Below, one piece after another: positions 1 to 8,716 of a stretch of DNA of 64,000 nucleotides. A model generated the notes under the pieces. It saw only the letters and a list, made by a program, of their open reading frames with translations. It was not told where the DNA came from and did not search any database. Numbering within the stretch: position 1 is the first letter of the stretch; each line of letters begins with the position of its first letter. The position numbers were made by a program, and so were the translations under genes. This stretch comes from Streptomyces asiaticus (lineage in GTDB: Bacteria; Actinomycetota; Actinomycetes; Streptomycetales; Streptomycetaceae): positions 8,122,001-8,186,000 of the forward strand of contig NZ_JAGSHX010000006.1 of NCBI RefSeq assembly GCF_018138715.1. Reading direction: 5' to 3'.

Positions 1-503
1 TCAGATGGAGCCCGCCGCCCAGAACGCCGCGCAGCGCCTGAGGATCGGAGAGGACGAGGTGCGGGCGTCCGCACCCGCCAGCGCCGCCTGCCCCACGAGA
101 AAGCCGCAGAGGGACACCACCAGCCCGACCGGCAGCGCCACCGCGATCAGCACCGCGGCTTTGGCGGTCAGCACCGGGATCCGGTGCGGTACGGCGGTCA
201 GCGTGCTGACGATCGTGCGGGCGCCGTACTCGGAGGTGATCACCAGGCCGCCCAGCAGGCCGAGGGCGATCTGCGCCGGCAGGTAGCCGCGCAGACTGGT
301 GGCGAGCGGGTCGAAGGCGGCCCGGTCGGCGGCCGTCATGGTCGCGTAGTCGCCTCCGGCGGATCGGCCGTTGAGCGAGGCGAGACCCGTACAGAACGCC
401 AGGGTGCCGAGGATGACGTAGCCGGTGGACCGCATGGTGCGGATCTTGATCCACTCGGCGTGCAGAGAGTGGCGGAACGTCGCCCGGCCCGCCGGTGCTG
501 GGG
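1..503 (-). pseudogene. ABC-2 type transporter permease, damaged and cut by the window edge
   Basis: Membrane subunit of a two-gene ABC exporter. The readable part resembles the usual Streptomyces permease: a [14 protein letters not shown] start region, a transmembrane stretch, a short extracytoplasmic loop, then a second hydrophobic segment (residues about 80-115 counted from the Met at 435). The open frame ends at a stop on base 3, but the family-like continuation (LSDPQALRGVLGGGL) lies in another frame from about base 55 leftward, so I infer a frameshift there. The 5' end is joined directly to the ATPase remnant at about 503, with no start codon or ribosome site of its own. Probably non-functional. 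Confidence 0.7.
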
Positions 504-653
504 GCCCAGGATCATCCGGAGCGTGGTCGACTTGCCCGCGCCGTGGGGACCGAGGAAGCCGGTCACTTCCCCCGGGCGGACGGCGGACGTGAGGTCGTCG
601 ACGGCCACCACCTTGCCGTAGCGCTTGGTCAGTCCGCGTACTTCGATCATCAT
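504..653 (-). pseudogene. ABC transporter ATP-binding subunit, N-terminal 50 residues only
   Basis: This fragment carries the start of a drug-exporter-type ATPase: [14 protein letters not shown], then a Walker A motif written [10 protein letters not shown] (families usually have Asn where this has His), ending at LRMILG. Intact relatives are near 300 residues with a Q-loop, signature motif and Walker B; all of that is missing. The reading frame runs straight into the permease coding sequence out of frame, so an internal deletion has fused the two genes. Its ATG overlaps the stop of the upstream MFS gene (650-653), which implies that an exporter operon originally continued here. It cannot hydrolyse ATP as it stands. 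Confidence 0.8.
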
Positions 654-2131
654 GACTCCAGAACCGAGGTACGTGCGCGACGCCGCTGCGTGCGCAGGAG
701 GATGACGACGACCACGGCGGCGGCGATGAACGCGCCGGTGGCCATGGCGATGTAACCGTGCACGCCCAGCGCCGAGTTCAGCGTCTCTCCGTCCACAACC
801 GTGTGGGTGGACTTGAGTACGGCCGAACCCACGAACTTCAGGATCACCGCCCCGGTCGCCACCATCACCATGACCATGCTGGACACGACGCCCTGCCGTT
901 CCGGCGGCGCGAGTGTCGCCGCCATGTTGAAGCCGGATGTCACGAGCGTTCCCGCGGTGAGGCTCAGCAGGAAGGAGCAGACGACCGCGAGAGGGAGCAC
1001 GGAGTCCCCGACGAACATCCCGACGGTTCCCACCGTTCCGATCGCCACTCCGCCCGCGAGTGCCACGGCCGGTCCGACCCGGGTGCTGAGCACGCCCGCC
1101 AGGGTGCCGCCGAGCACGATGCCGATCGCCGGTATGCCGTACAGCATGCCCAGCGCTCCCGGGGCGGCGAGTCCGTACCCGAGGCCCTGATCCGCCGAGA
1201 CCTTGGCGATCAGGCCGAAGAGCGTGAGCATGCTCTGGTACGCGCCGGTTCCGAAGACGACCACGAGCAGCGTGAGCACCAGTGGCCTGCCGAGGTTTCT
1301 GATGTCGATCACGGGCTCGGGAATCCGGCTCGCCACCAGGAACCACCGGGTCAGTGCCGCGGCGCCACCGATGAGAAGGGCGAGCGGTCCCACGGTGAAC
1401 CAGCCGAACTCCGACCCGAGGCTCACATAGCTGAGCACCGCCGCCAGCCCGCCACCGAGGAGGACGGCCCCGGCGATGTCGACCTTGCCCGGTGTCCTGA
1501 CCGTGGACTGGGGAACGAGGCGGTGCACCAGGAACGCCGCGATGGCCGCGAAGATCGCCGACGCCACGAACACGCTCCGCCAGCCGAACTCCGCGGCCGT
1601 CAACTCGAAGAGGGCGGGCATGACGATGCTGAGGAGCGCGGAGCCGGAGGTCACCACGCCCGTGACGACCATCGCCATGTCCGGTGCGCACATGTCACGG
1701 ATGAGGGCGACCGTGAGGAACACGGCTCCCACGGCCGCTCCCTGGAGCAGGCGGCCGAAGATGAACACCCAGAGACTGGGAGCGACGAGACACACCAGGG
1801 CACCCGCCAATGCGGTGACCAACGTCCCCACCAGCACCCTGCGCTTGCCGTGGATATCGGCGCTCTTCCCGAGCAGTGGTGCCCACATCGCTCCCGCCAG
1901 CAGCGAGCTGGCGTCGATCCACGCCGACTGGTCGGTGCCGAAGTGGTCGAGCATCTCGGGGAGGACGAGGAGCGGTGCGGTGACGACGGTGTCCACCATG
2001 GTGTTCACCAGAATCAGGATGGCCACCTGGCCGATGAGCCGTCTGTTCCACCTCGTGTGCTGTTCGCCGCTGAGCGGTCCGGTGCTGATGCTCGTGTCGG
2101 TGTTGGCGCTGCCGATGCTGCCGTTGGGCAT
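650..2131 (-). CDS. MFS transporter, DHA2 (14-TMS) drug exporter family
   Basis: A 493-residue multidrug-type proton antiporter of the inner membrane. Long hydrophobic segments run along the whole protein; the loop after TM2 has the motif-A-like sequence [11 protein letters not shown] at about residue 90, and the length and 14-helix pattern fit DHA2 (QacA/EmrB-like) rather than 12-helix DHA1 exporters. I chose the ATG at 2131 because GGAAGA precedes it; the open frame extends to 2233 without a better site. The stop overlaps the ATG of the ABC ATPase remnant (ATGA), suggesting translational coupling in an export operon. The substrate is not evident, and no regulator lies directly beside it. 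Confidence 0.85.
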   Translation of the reverse strand: MPNGSIGSANTDTSISTGPLSGEQHTRWNRRLIGQVAILILVNTMVDTVVTAPLLVLPEMLDHFGTDQSAWIDASSLLAGAMWAPLLGKSADIHGKRRVLVGTLVTALAGALVCLVAPSLWVFIFGRLLQGAAVGAVFLTVALIRDMCAPDMAMVVTGVVTSGSALLSIVMPALFELTAAEFGWRSVFVASAIFAAIAAFLVHRLVPQSTVRTPGKVDIAGAVLLGGGLAAVLSYVSLGSEFGWFTVGPLALLIGGAAALTRWFLVASRIPEPVIDIRNLGRPLVLTLLVVVFGTGAYQSMLTLFGLIAKVSADQGLGYGLAAPGALGMLYGIPAIGIVLGGTLAGVLSTRVGPAVALAGGVAIGTVGTVGMFVGDSVLPLAVVCSFLLSLTAGTLVTSGFNMAATLAPPERQGVVSSMVMVMVATGAVILKFVGSAVLKSTHTVVDGETLNSALGVHGYIAMATGAFIAAAVVVVILLRTQRRRARTSVLES

Positions 2132-2349
2132 GAAGCGCTCTTCCTTCTGTCCCTGTGGACCTGGTCGCGGTCGCCCGACGTCGTCGTGGCGCGTGGCATC
2201 ACAGTGATCCGCTGTTCTGGGACAGCTCTGCACGAGTCTGGGTGTCGCGTGAGAACCGGAAGTCGAGTACGGGGGAAACCGGCAGGTCGCGGCGGCCGAC
2301 CGGCCGGTGATTCACAGAAACTCACAGAAAGCGGCTGCCCGCGGCCCGC

Positions 2350-3234
2350 TTACGAGACGTCGTCGGCGATCCGGTGTCGTAGCTGGTCGTAGGCCCAGGC
2401 GGCGAGGGTGGTCGGGGTGGTGGTCCGGAGGGTGCGGGGCTGTTCGGGCACGAAGTCCTCGCGGAGGCCCGTCGACATGCCGAGCACGGCCTCGACCAGG
2501 CTCTCGACCATTCCCGCCTGGCGGAGTTGCGCGCGCATGGCGTCGTCGGTGATGCGCTCCACGGCGATCGGCCGGCCGGTGGCGGCGGTGAGGATGTCGC
2601 CGACCTCCCGCCAGGTGAGGTCGGCGGGCCCGTGCACGGCCTGTACGCACCGGCCGGACCAGTCGGGGGACAGCAGACGGGTGGCGGCGACCTCGGCGAT
2701 GTCGCGCGGCGCCACCCACGCCATGGGCTGGTCGAGCGGCAGGATCACCTGGAGGGTGCCGGCGCGCAGGGCCGCGAGCTCGAATTCGAGATTGGTGAAG
2801 AAGTAGCCGCAGCGCAGATGGGTGACGTCGACGCCCGTGCCGTCCAGAGCGATCTCGGTCTCTGCCAGGCCGTCGATCTCACCGGCGCCGTGGCGCTTCT
2901 CGGCGCCGACGCTGCTTTGGAACACCACGCGGCCGATCCGGTTCTCGGTGACGGCGCGCACCACGCTGTCGGTGGCGCGGGCGTATTCGGCGAGGGGATC
3001 CCCGTGGCCGCTGGTCGGGTTCACCCAGAACAGCGCGTCCACATCGCGCGTGGCGGCCACCACCGCGTCGGCGTCGTACTGGTCGACCGGCACCGCGTCC
3101 ACCTCGTCCCGGACGTCGGGCGCCAGCCGCCCGGGGTCGCGCAGCAGGACACGTGGCCGGACCCCGGCGCGGACCAGTGTGGCGACGACGTGGCGGCCGA
3201 CGTTTCCGGTCGGGGTGGTGACGGCGATCCGCAT
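2350..3234 (-). CDS. NmrA-like NAD(P)-binding atypical SDR
   Basis: A 294-residue Rossmann protein of the NmrA/HSCARG-like atypical short-chain group. The nucleotide-binding loop TPTGNVGRHV sits at residues 6-15, followed by a typical LLRDPGR arginine region that favours NADP; there is no canonical YxxxK pair, as usual for NmrA proteins, which may act as redox sensors or quinone/azo reductases. The start at 3234 is supported by GAGGAAG six bases upstream; an ATG 15 bases earlier is less well placed. It is transcribed divergently from the WYL regulator at 3320, which probably controls it. The physiological substrate is unknown. Confidence 0.85.
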   Translation of the reverse strand: MRIAVTTPTGNVGRHVVATLVRAGVRPRVLLRDPGRLAPDVRDEVDAVPVDQYDADAVVAATRDVDALFWVNPTSGHGDPLAEYARATDSVVRAVTENRIGRVVFQSSVGAEKRHGAGEIDGLAETEIALDGTGVDVTHLRCGYFFTNLEFELAALRAGTLQVILPLDQPMAWVAPRDIAEVAATRLLSPDWSGRCVQAVHGPADLTWREVGDILTAATGRPIAVERITDDAMRAQLRQAGMVESLVEAVLGMSTGLREDFVPEQPRTLRTTTPTTLAAWAYDQLRHRIADDVS

Positions 3235-3319
3235 GTTGCTTCCTCTCATCGATGGCTCGACCGCACCCTAGGAACCAAGGCGGCCTGAAACTGTCCTCCT
3301 CTCCTGGAAGCCTGAGGGA

Positions 3320-4036
3320 ATGGAGCTCGATCCGACGATCAGGACCTTGACCATGCTGACGCTGTTGCAGTCAGGGGGCGAGTGGACGGCCGCCGAGCTG
3401 GCCGGACGGCTCGGCACGAGCGTCCGCACCGTGCGACGCGACGCCCAGCGGCTGCGCCGTCTCGGATACACCGTCGAGGCCCGCCCGGGACCGGGCAGCG
3501 CCTATCGGCTGAGCCCCGGGACCAGGATTCCGCCCCTGCTGTTCACCGCCGACGAGATCACCGCGCTGGTGGCCGGGCTGCATCTGATCCGCGCCTTCCT
3601 CCCCGAGGAGGCGGTCGCGTCGAGCGCGCTGCTCAAGCTGGACCAAGTGCTGCCCCGCCCACTGCGACGCCGCGCCGCCGCCACCGACCTGGCCACCGAG
3701 GTGCTCCAGCAGCCCGGCGCCGTGGTCTCGGCGGCGACCGTCGGTGTGATCGCCGACGCGGTGGCCGAGGACGGCAGGGTCCGCTTCCACTACACCGACC
3801 AGCACGGCCGCGCCTCCACCCGGCTGGTCGAGCCGTACCGCCACTTCCTGCGCGCCGGACACTGGTACCTCGTGGCATTCGACGTCGACCGGGACGACTG
3901 GCGCACCTTCCGCCTCGACCGGATCACCGACATCTCCCGCGTGGCGGGCACCTACCGGCCGCACACATTCCCCGATGAGTCCATCGAGCACTGGCTGACC
4001 ACCGACTTCGGCCGCGCCCCTCACGGCGTTGCGTGA
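3320..4036 (+). CDS. HTH-11/DeoR-type transcriptional regulator with WYL domain
   Basis: A 238-residue cytoplasmic DNA-binding protein. Residues 8-60 form a winged helix-turn-helix (TAAELAGRLGTSVRTVRRDA), followed by a linker and a WYL ligand-sensing domain (VRFHYTD, EPYRHFLRAGHWYLVAFD) at about 130-205. Small regulators of this architecture usually govern a divergent oxidoreductase gene, and here the NmrA-like gene starts only 85 bases away in the opposite direction. That the two form a sensor-target pair is inference; the ligand cannot be read from sequence. The last 4 bp overlap the longest open frame of the threonine dehydratase, though that gene's preferred start lies further downstream. 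Confidence 0.88.
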   Translation: MELDPTIRTLTMLTLLQSGGEWTAAELAGRLGTSVRTVRRDAQRLRRLGYTVEARPGPGSAYRLSPGTRIPPLLFTADEITALVAGLHLIRAFLPEEAVASSALLKLDQVLPRPLRRRAAATDLATEVLQQPGAVVSAATVGVIADAVAEDGRVRFHYTDQHGRASTRLVEPYRHFLRAGHWYLVAFDVDRDDWRTFRLDRITDISRVAGTYRPHTFPDESIEHWLTTDFGRAPHGVA

Positions 4037-4104
4037 CGTTCCGGGACCGCCGAGCCCCGCCGGATTCGAAGACGGGGAATCGTCCATGGGCTACATTCGC
4101 GCTT

Positions 4105-5118
4105 GTGCCCGCATCACAGATCCACGCCGCCGCGCACGCCGCCGTGCCCGGCTTCGGCATCGACGCCATCCACGAGGCCGCACGGCGCCTGACCGGCCGT
4201 GTGGTCCGCACGCCGCTGCTCAACTCCCCGATGCTGGACGACCTCGTGGGCGCCCGCGTCCTGGTCAAGGCCGAATGTCTCCAGCTGACCGGCTCGTTCA
4301 AGGTGCGCGGGGCGCTCAACGCGCTGCTCGCCCTGGACGAGGACGCGCGCCGCGCCGGGATCGTGGCCTACTCCGCGGGCAACCACGGGCAGGGCGTGGC
4401 CGCCGCGGCGCGGCTCGCCGGGTGCCCCGCGGTCATCGTCATGCCGAGCACCGCCCCCCGTATCAAGGTCGACAACTGCCGCTGGTGGGGCGCCGAGACG
4501 GTCCTGTACGACGCGCGGACCGAGGACCGGGAGGAGATCGCCCGGAAGATCATCGAGGAGCGCGGGATGACACTGATCCCGCCCTTCGACGACCCCCGCG
4601 TCATGGCCGGGCAGGGCACCGTCGGCCTGGAGCTCGCCGAGCAGGCGCGCGAGCTGGGCCTGACCCCGGACACGGTCCTGGTGAACTGTAGTGGCGGCGG
4701 GCTGGCCGCCGGTGTGATCACCGCGCTCGACGACGCGTTCCCCGGCCTCGCGAACCACATCGTCGAACCGGCGGGCTTCGACAAGATGGCCCGGTCCCTC
4801 GCCACCGGCCGCGTATGCGCCAACCCCCACCCGCCGGGCGGCCTCATGGACGCCATCTCCGGCCCGGCAGCCGGTGCCCGCCCGCTGGCCGTACTCCGCC
4901 ACCACGACGTCACCGGCCTGACCGCCACCGACGAGGAGGCCCTGGCCGCCATGGCCACGGCCCACCGCCTCCTCAAGATCGTGATCGAGCCGGGCGGTGC
5001 CGCGTCCCTGGCGGCCCTGCTGTCCGGGAAGGTGGACGCCCGGGGCAAGGTCGTGGCGCTCGTCGCGTCGGGCGGCAACGTCGATCCGGCGGTCTACCGC
5101 AGGGCCCTGGCGGACTGA
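4105..5118 (+). CDS. Threonine/serine dehydratase, PLP fold type II
   Basis: A 337-residue PLP enzyme of the IlvA/serine racemase group that would deaminate threonine or serine to the 2-oxo acid. The PLP lysine is in GSFKVRGA (about residue 60), the phosphate-binding glycine loop is CSGGGLAAG, and the C-terminal SGGN motif contacts the pyridine ring. There is no C-terminal ACT regulatory domain, so it is the short catabolic type. The frame is open from 4033, but homology starts only after the GTG at 4105; TACATT lies 7 bases before that GTG, so I read it as a leaderless start. Amino-acid family residues are intact, so it should be active. Confidence 0.85.
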   Translation: MPASQIHAAAHAAVPGFGIDAIHEAARRLTGRVVRTPLLNSPMLDDLVGARVLVKAECLQLTGSFKVRGALNALLALDEDARRAGIVAYSAGNHGQGVAAAARLAGCPAVIVMPSTAPRIKVDNCRWWGAETVLYDARTEDREEIARKIIEERGMTLIPPFDDPRVMAGQGTVGLELAEQARELGLTPDTVLVNCSGGGLAAGVITALDDAFPGLANHIVEPAGFDKMARSLATGRVCANPHPPGGLMDAISGPAAGARPLAVLRHHDVTGLTATDEEALAAMATAHRLLKIVIEPGGAASLAALLSGKVDARGKVVALVASGGNVDPAVYRRALAD

Positions 5119-5139
5119 GACCGCTCCACCGAGGAGCGC

Positions 5140-5283
5140 TTACGCCGACATCGCCTCCGCCGGGAAGACCGGTGGGCGATGTGACGCCCAGAGGCGTTCC
5201 GCTTCCAGCTGCGCCGCCACGCACACCAGCAGGTCCTCCCGTCCGTACGCCGCGGCCAGTTGGACACCTATGCCGGCGCCTCG
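5140..5283 (-). pseudogene. Amidase (amidase signature family), C-terminal remnant
   Basis: About 46 codons ending in a TAA stop. The sequence GVQLAAAYGREDLL followed by AAQLEAERLW is typical of the last helix region of amidase-signature hydrolases (families have GVQLVAPYGREDLL and AAQLE). Everything upstream, including the Ser-Ser-Lys catalytic core, is absent: the similarity stops near 5283, where a remnant of an AsnC regulator begins on the other strand. The fragment has no start codon or ribosome site of its own. Identification rests on this short but characteristic motif. Confidence 0.6.
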
Positions 5284-5302
5284 ACGCCTGCCGTTCTGAT
5301 GG

Positions 5303-5490
5303 CCGCAGTCCGCGGTCTACGTCGCGTCCGTACCGGCCCGGTACCTGGAGGAGACGAGCCGTGTGCTGTCCGGCTTCCGCGAGGTCCGCGCGTGCGCGAT
5401 CACGGCGGGCCCGCACAACACATGGGCCGGCTGCTGGACGAGGACGGCCGCTCCGTGGGTGTCGTCCCGCTGCTGCACCCGCACGGCCCG
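5303..5490 (+). pseudogene. Lrp/AsnC family regulator, remnant in two frames
   Basis: The first part (5303-5419) reads VYVASVPARYLEETSRVLSG followed by REVRACAITAGPHN, matching the ligand-binding RAM domain of AsnC regulators. The second part (about 5420-5490), in another frame, reads HMGRLLDEDGRSVGVVPL, which matches the extreme C-terminus of the same family. The roughly 40 residues expected between them, and the N-terminal helix-turn-helix, are gone. It lies head-to-head with the amidase remnant, which suggests an original divergent amidase/regulator pair that lost its centre. From 5490 to 5602 I see nothing recognisable. Confidence 0.6.
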
Positions 5491-5602
5491 TGCCCGCCCG
5501 CGGGCCCCGAACAGCACATCCAGGCCAGGGACGGTCGATGGGCGTGCCGCGGGCCCCGGACACCGATGGCCGACGGTGTCCGGGGCGCGCGGGTGTCCCG
5601 CC

Positions 5603-5833
5603 TCAGGCGCTGGGGACGAGGGAGTCGTCCTCGGGGTGGGCGCCGGGGAGCTGGTGGCGGGCGGCGATCAGGGCGGTGTCGATGTCCCGGGTGCCGGTGA
5701 CGACGCACAGCGTGTACGAGATGTCGGCGAGCCGCTGCTGCGCCTCGGGGCTGCCGTTCTCGGCGTGCAGCGTGTGGAGGGTCTCGTACTGCTGGATGAG
5801 GTCGGTCAGCACGGCGGGGTGGGCCATGAGCAT
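5603..5833 (-). CDS. DUF5133 domain protein
   Basis: A 76-residue cytoplasmic protein matching the small DUF5133 family common in Streptomyces: MLMAHPAVLTDLIQQYETL at the start, then an RLADISYTLCV helix, and a C-terminal TGTRDIDTALIAARHQLPGA segment. It is predicted to be mostly helical, without a membrane segment or signal peptide. The start has GAGAAGGAGCC upstream on the minus strand. It sits 47 bases downstream of the stress-type sigma factor gene on the same strand, an arrangement that suggests co-transcription and a role in the same osmotic/stress response. Its molecular function is not established. Confidence 0.85.
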   Translation of the reverse strand: MLMAHPAVLTDLIQQYETLHTLHAENGSPEAQQRLADISYTLCVVTGTRDIDTALIAARHQLPGAHPEDDSLVPSA

Positions 5834-5880
5834 GGCAGGCTCCTTCTTCTCCCGGACGGGGGTGGGGGCGGGGTGGGGGG

Positions 5881-6702
5881 CTATGTGTGGACCGGGATCC
5901 GGTCGGCCGGGGGATCGGTCTCGACCTGGTTGCGGATCCGGGCGCAGCTGCGGGAGATGAGGCGGGAGACGTGCATCTGGGAGATGCCCAGCTCCTCGGC
6001 GATGCCGGCCTGGGTCATGTCATGGAAGAACCGCAGATACAGGATGTGCTGTTCCCGCTCGGGGAGTCGGTTCAGGCACGGCTTGACCGACTCCCGGGCG
6101 ATGACGGTGTCGTAGCGGGTCTCGGACCGGCCGAGGGTGTCGGCCAGGGAGTAGCCGTCGTCCGCGCCGGCGAGTTCGGCGTCCAGGGACAGGGACCGGA
6201 AGCTGTCGATGGCCTCCATCCCGGTGAGGACGTCCTCCTCGCTCATATCGGCGGCCTGGGCGACCTGGGCCACGGTGGGGGAGCCGTCGGTGCCCTCGGC
6301 CGCGGCGAGGTCCTGAATGGTGGCGCGGACCCTGTTGCGCAGCTCCTGCACCCGCCGGGGGACGTGGAGGTCCCAGGCGCAGTCGCGGAAGTACCGCTTG
6401 AGTTCCCCGACGATCGTGGGGATGGCGTAGGCCTGGAAGGCGCCTCCACGCTGGGGGTCGTAACGGTCGACGGCCTTGACCAGGCCCAGGGCGGCGACCT
6501 GTTCCAGGTCCTCCAGATTCTCCCCGCGGTTGCGATAGCGGCGGGCGAGGCGGTGGGCCATCGGCAGCCATGCCTCGACCAGCTTCTCGGCCAGGGCCTC
6601 CCGCTCCGGGCCCTTGGGCGTCGTGGCCAGCCGCTCGAAGTCGGCCGCGGTGTCAGGAGTGTCGTCGTGGTGGCGGCGGGCGCCCGCACCGGTGGCGCTC
6701 AT
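5881..6702 (-). CDS. RNA polymerase sigma factor, SigB/SigF/SigG group
   Basis: A 273-residue sigma-70 factor lacking region 1, as in the stress and sporulation SigB/SigF class of actinobacteria. Region 2 is visible as PMAHRLARRYRNRGENLEDLEQVAALGLVK in pieces (about residues 50-80), region 3 follows around VPRRVQELRNRV, and region 4 near the end contains LGISQMHVSRLISRS as recognition helix. I set the start at the ATG at 6702 behind AGAGGACC; the frame is open to 6834 but that extension is low-complexity. No anti-sigma or anti-anti-sigma gene is adjacent, which is unusual for the class, so control may be from elsewhere. DUF5133 follows it. Confidence 0.9.
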   Translation of the reverse strand: MSATGAGARRHHDDTPDTAADFERLATTPKGPEREALAEKLVEAWLPMAHRLARRYRNRGENLEDLEQVAALGLVKAVDRYDPQRGGAFQAYAIPTIVGELKRYFRDCAWDLHVPRRVQELRNRVRATIQDLAAAEGTDGSPTVAQVAQAADMSEEDVLTGMEAIDSFRSLSLDAELAGADDGYSLADTLGRSETRYDTVIARESVKPCLNRLPEREQHILYLRFFHDMTQAGIAEELGISQMHVSRLISRSCARIRNQVETDPPADRIPVHT

Positions 6703-6973
6703 CAAGGTCCTCTTCTCTCCCTGCTCAGTTCGCTGTCCAGCAGAGCGGGAGGCCGACACGGCACAGCTGGGGCTCAGAGCGCGCAGTGCGCGCCTCCCGC
6801 CAGGTGTGCCTGCCTTCCGAAGCACCTTGGTCACTCACTCTTCTAGCCGGGGCCACGAACCTCAAACCAATGAATTCATGAATTCTGGTTCGTGTTCGGT
6901 TCTTCCGGTGCTGTCGCTGGTCACGGCGGCCCGGGCGCGGGGTGACGTCGGCCACGCCGGGCTTACGGCCGCG

Positions 6974-7570
6974 TCAGCTGCCCATGACGCGACGCCAGAT
7001 GGCGACGGTGGTCGCGGTCGCGGCGGGGTAGTCCCTCCCGGGGGAGCAGGCGGCGCGGTAGAAGGTCCGTTCCGTCAGCCAGCACAGTGCGTTGGCCAGC
7101 GCGGCGGCTCCCTCGGGGCCGCGCTCGTCGGGGATCCCCGCCCGCGTCAGCACCTGGGTCATGGTGCGGGCGAAGGCCTCGACCGTGTCGTTCCAGGCGG
7201 TTCCGATCACCGGGTGCAGCGCGGAGTAGTCCACGGCCGCCCGCATGACGGTGCCGTGCTCGCGCCAGACCCGCTCCACGCCCTTGACGGCCCGTTCCAT
7301 CACCTCGCCGGGCGGGGACGTCGCGTCCTGCGCGGTGCTGTCGGCCTCGGCGCGGATGGTGCGCAGGGTGCGCTCGACGAGGGCGGCGAGGACCTCGTGC
7401 TTGTTGCCGAAGTAGAAGTAGAGGGACCCGCGTGAGATCCCGGCGCCTTTGGCGATCGCCTCGACCGTGAGCTCCTCGAGGCCGGTGTGCTCGAGCAGCG
7501 CCTCGGCGGCGTCCAGGAGGGCCTGCTCGCGCAGGTCTCCCTTTCTCGGGGCGGCACTGCGCCTTCCCAC
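6974..7570 (-). CDS. TetR/AcrR family transcriptional regulator
   Basis: A 198-residue repressor-type protein. The N-terminal helix-turn-helix spans about residues 15-60 (LDAAEALLEHTGLEELTVE, then AGISRGSLYFYFGNKHEVL), and the remainder is an all-helical ligand pocket resembling EthR-like members. It lies 77 bases downstream of the SDR gene on the same strand, and a perfect palindrome (7598-7608) sits 28 bases ahead of its start, so autoregulation is likely. Whether it also represses the SDR or the quinone oxidoreductase further upstream cannot be told. The effector is unknown. Confidence 0.9.
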   Translation of the reverse strand: MGRRSAAPRKGDLREQALLDAAEALLEHTGLEELTVEAIAKGAGISRGSLYFYFGNKHEVLAALVERTLRTIRAEADSTAQDATSPPGEVMERAVKGVERVWREHGTVMRAAVDYSALHPVIGTAWNDTVEAFARTMTQVLTRAGIPDERGPEGAAALANALCWLTERTFYRAACSPGRDYPAATATTVAIWRRVMGS

Positions 7571-7597
7571 GGTGATCTCCCCTGATCGGCTTCTGCG

Positions 7598-7608
7598 AGT
7601 ACTGTACT
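7598..7608. promoter_or_regulatory. Palindrome AGTACTGTACT, probable TetR operator
   Basis: An 11-bp perfect inverted repeat around a central T/A base, in the 77-bp gap between the SDR stop and the TetR start. Its position just upstream of the tetR start fits an autoregulatory operator. No competing coding explanation was seen. Confidence 0.5.
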
Positions 7609-7647
7609 TCCGCCGGACAGGGACTCAGGACGTGTCCGGCAGTGGGT

Positions 7648-8499
7648 TCACGCGCCGGCGATCTGCGCCCCGTCGGGGAAGTCCGTCGTCCGCGACAGCT
7701 GCTCCCAGCCGCGGATGTCGTCGTCCACCGCCTGCCGGGCCGCCGCGACCAGGCGCAGCGCGTCAGAGCCCAGCAGCAGGTGGGCGGGGGGCTCGGGGAC
7801 GTCGAGGATGTGCAGCAGCGCGTCGGCGGCCTTCCGCGGGTCGCCGAGCTGGTTGCCGCTGGCCGCTGTCCGGGCGTCGCGGATCGGCGTGAACAGCGCG
7901 TCGTAGTCGGCGATGGTGCGTTCCGCGCGGGTCATCGACCGGCCGGCCCAGTCCGTACGGAACGAGCCGGGCTCGACGGCCGTGACATGGATGCCGAACG
8001 CGGTGACCTCCTTACGGATGCTCTCGAGCATGCCCTCCAGGGCGAACTTGCTGCCGCAGTAGGCCGACATTCCGGGCACGGCCATCAGGCCGCCCATGGA
8101 GGTCACGGCCATCAGATGGCCCGCGCGGCGCTTGCGCATATGGGGGAGGACGGCCTGAAGCGTCGCCGCGGCCCCGAACACATTGGTCTCGAACTGTGCC
8201 CTGACCGCCGACAGTGGTGTCTCCTCGAAGATCCCCTCCAGTCCGTACCCGGCGTTGGCGATGGCCACATCGAGCGGACCGACGCTCGCCTCCACCTCGT
8301 CGACCACGGCCCGTACGGCCACGTCGTCGGTGACATCCAGCCGACGGGCGTGGGCCCGTCCCGGCGCCAGGGCCTCGAACGGCCCCCGGTCGGCCTCCCG
8401 GCGCACGGTGCCGACCACCGTGTGCCCCGCGTCGAGCGCTCCCTCGGCGAACGCCCGGCCGAGCCCACTGCTCACACCGGTGATCAGAAAGGTCTTCAT
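7648..8499 (-). CDS. Short-chain dehydrogenase/reductase
   Basis: A 283-residue classical SDR. The cofactor motif TGVSSGLGRAF is at residues 7-17, NAG occurs at about 87, and the catalytic Ser and YCGSK pair (Tyr and Lys of YxxxK) lie near residues 138-155. It would interconvert an alcohol and a carbonyl with NAD(P)H; an Arg-rich stretch after beta-strand 2 (VRREADRG) suggests NADP preference. The gene is divergent from the quinone oxidoreductase at 8717, with a large nested inverted repeat in the shared control region, and is followed by a tetR gene. Substrate unknown. Confidence 0.88.
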   Translation of the reverse strand: MKTFLITGVSSGLGRAFAEGALDAGHTVVGTVRREADRGPFEALAPGRAHARRLDVTDDVAVRAVVDEVEASVGPLDVAIANAGYGLEGIFEETPLSAVRAQFETNVFGAAATLQAVLPHMRKRRAGHLMAVTSMGGLMAVPGMSAYCGSKFALEGMLESIRKEVTAFGIHVTAVEPGSFRTDWAGRSMTRAERTIADYDALFTPIRDARTAASGNQLGDPRKAADALLHILDVPEPPAHLLLGSDALRLVAAARQAVDDDIRGWEQLSRTTDFPDGAQIAGA

Positions 8500-8596
8500 A
8501 TCCGTTCACATCCCTTGGTCGCGGCAGCCGCGCCGCGCATAGGTTTCGGCCTCTCTGCTCATAAATCTACACCACGTCGATTTTTTTCGTCGTGAC

Positions 8597-8632
8597 GTAG
8601 CCTGGGGTTGACAGCCCCTGGCTACGGCTGTC
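8597..8632. promoter_or_regulatory. Nested inverted repeats in a divergent control region
   Basis: GTAGCCTGGGG (8597-8607) pairs with CCCCTGGCTAC (8615-8625) with one mismatch, and GACAGCC (8610-8616) pairs perfectly with GGCTGTC (8626-8632). The two repeats overlap, so only one hairpin or one protein complex can form at a time. A perfect TTGACA -35-like hexamer (8608-8613) lies inside the first repeat. The site is between the divergent SDR and quinone oxidoreductase genes. Confidence 0.45.
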
Positions 8633-8716
8633 CGAGGCGCGAAGACTGAAAGCCGGAGGGGGCCTGCCCGGCCCTCATCGCTTCCTTTCGGACCCTCTCC
8701 CCCCCAGGAGACAGCC

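Noticed and set aside
758..2392. Long plus-strand open frame (544 codons) opposite the MFS gene
   Set aside because: It is the GC-skewed complement of a clear DHA2 transporter; its protein is Arg/Glu/His-rich low complexity without any family motif.
6845..6875. Possible SigB-type promoter (GGTTT, then GGCTA after 15 bases, minus strand) for the sigma factor gene
   Set aside because: The -10 differs from the GGGTA-type consensus and no other support is available.
6872..6885. Perfect 14-bp palindrome GAATTCATGAATTC upstream of the sigma factor
   Set aside because: Symmetric and AT-rich, but I could not relate it to any known operator or tie it to a promoter; it may be chance.
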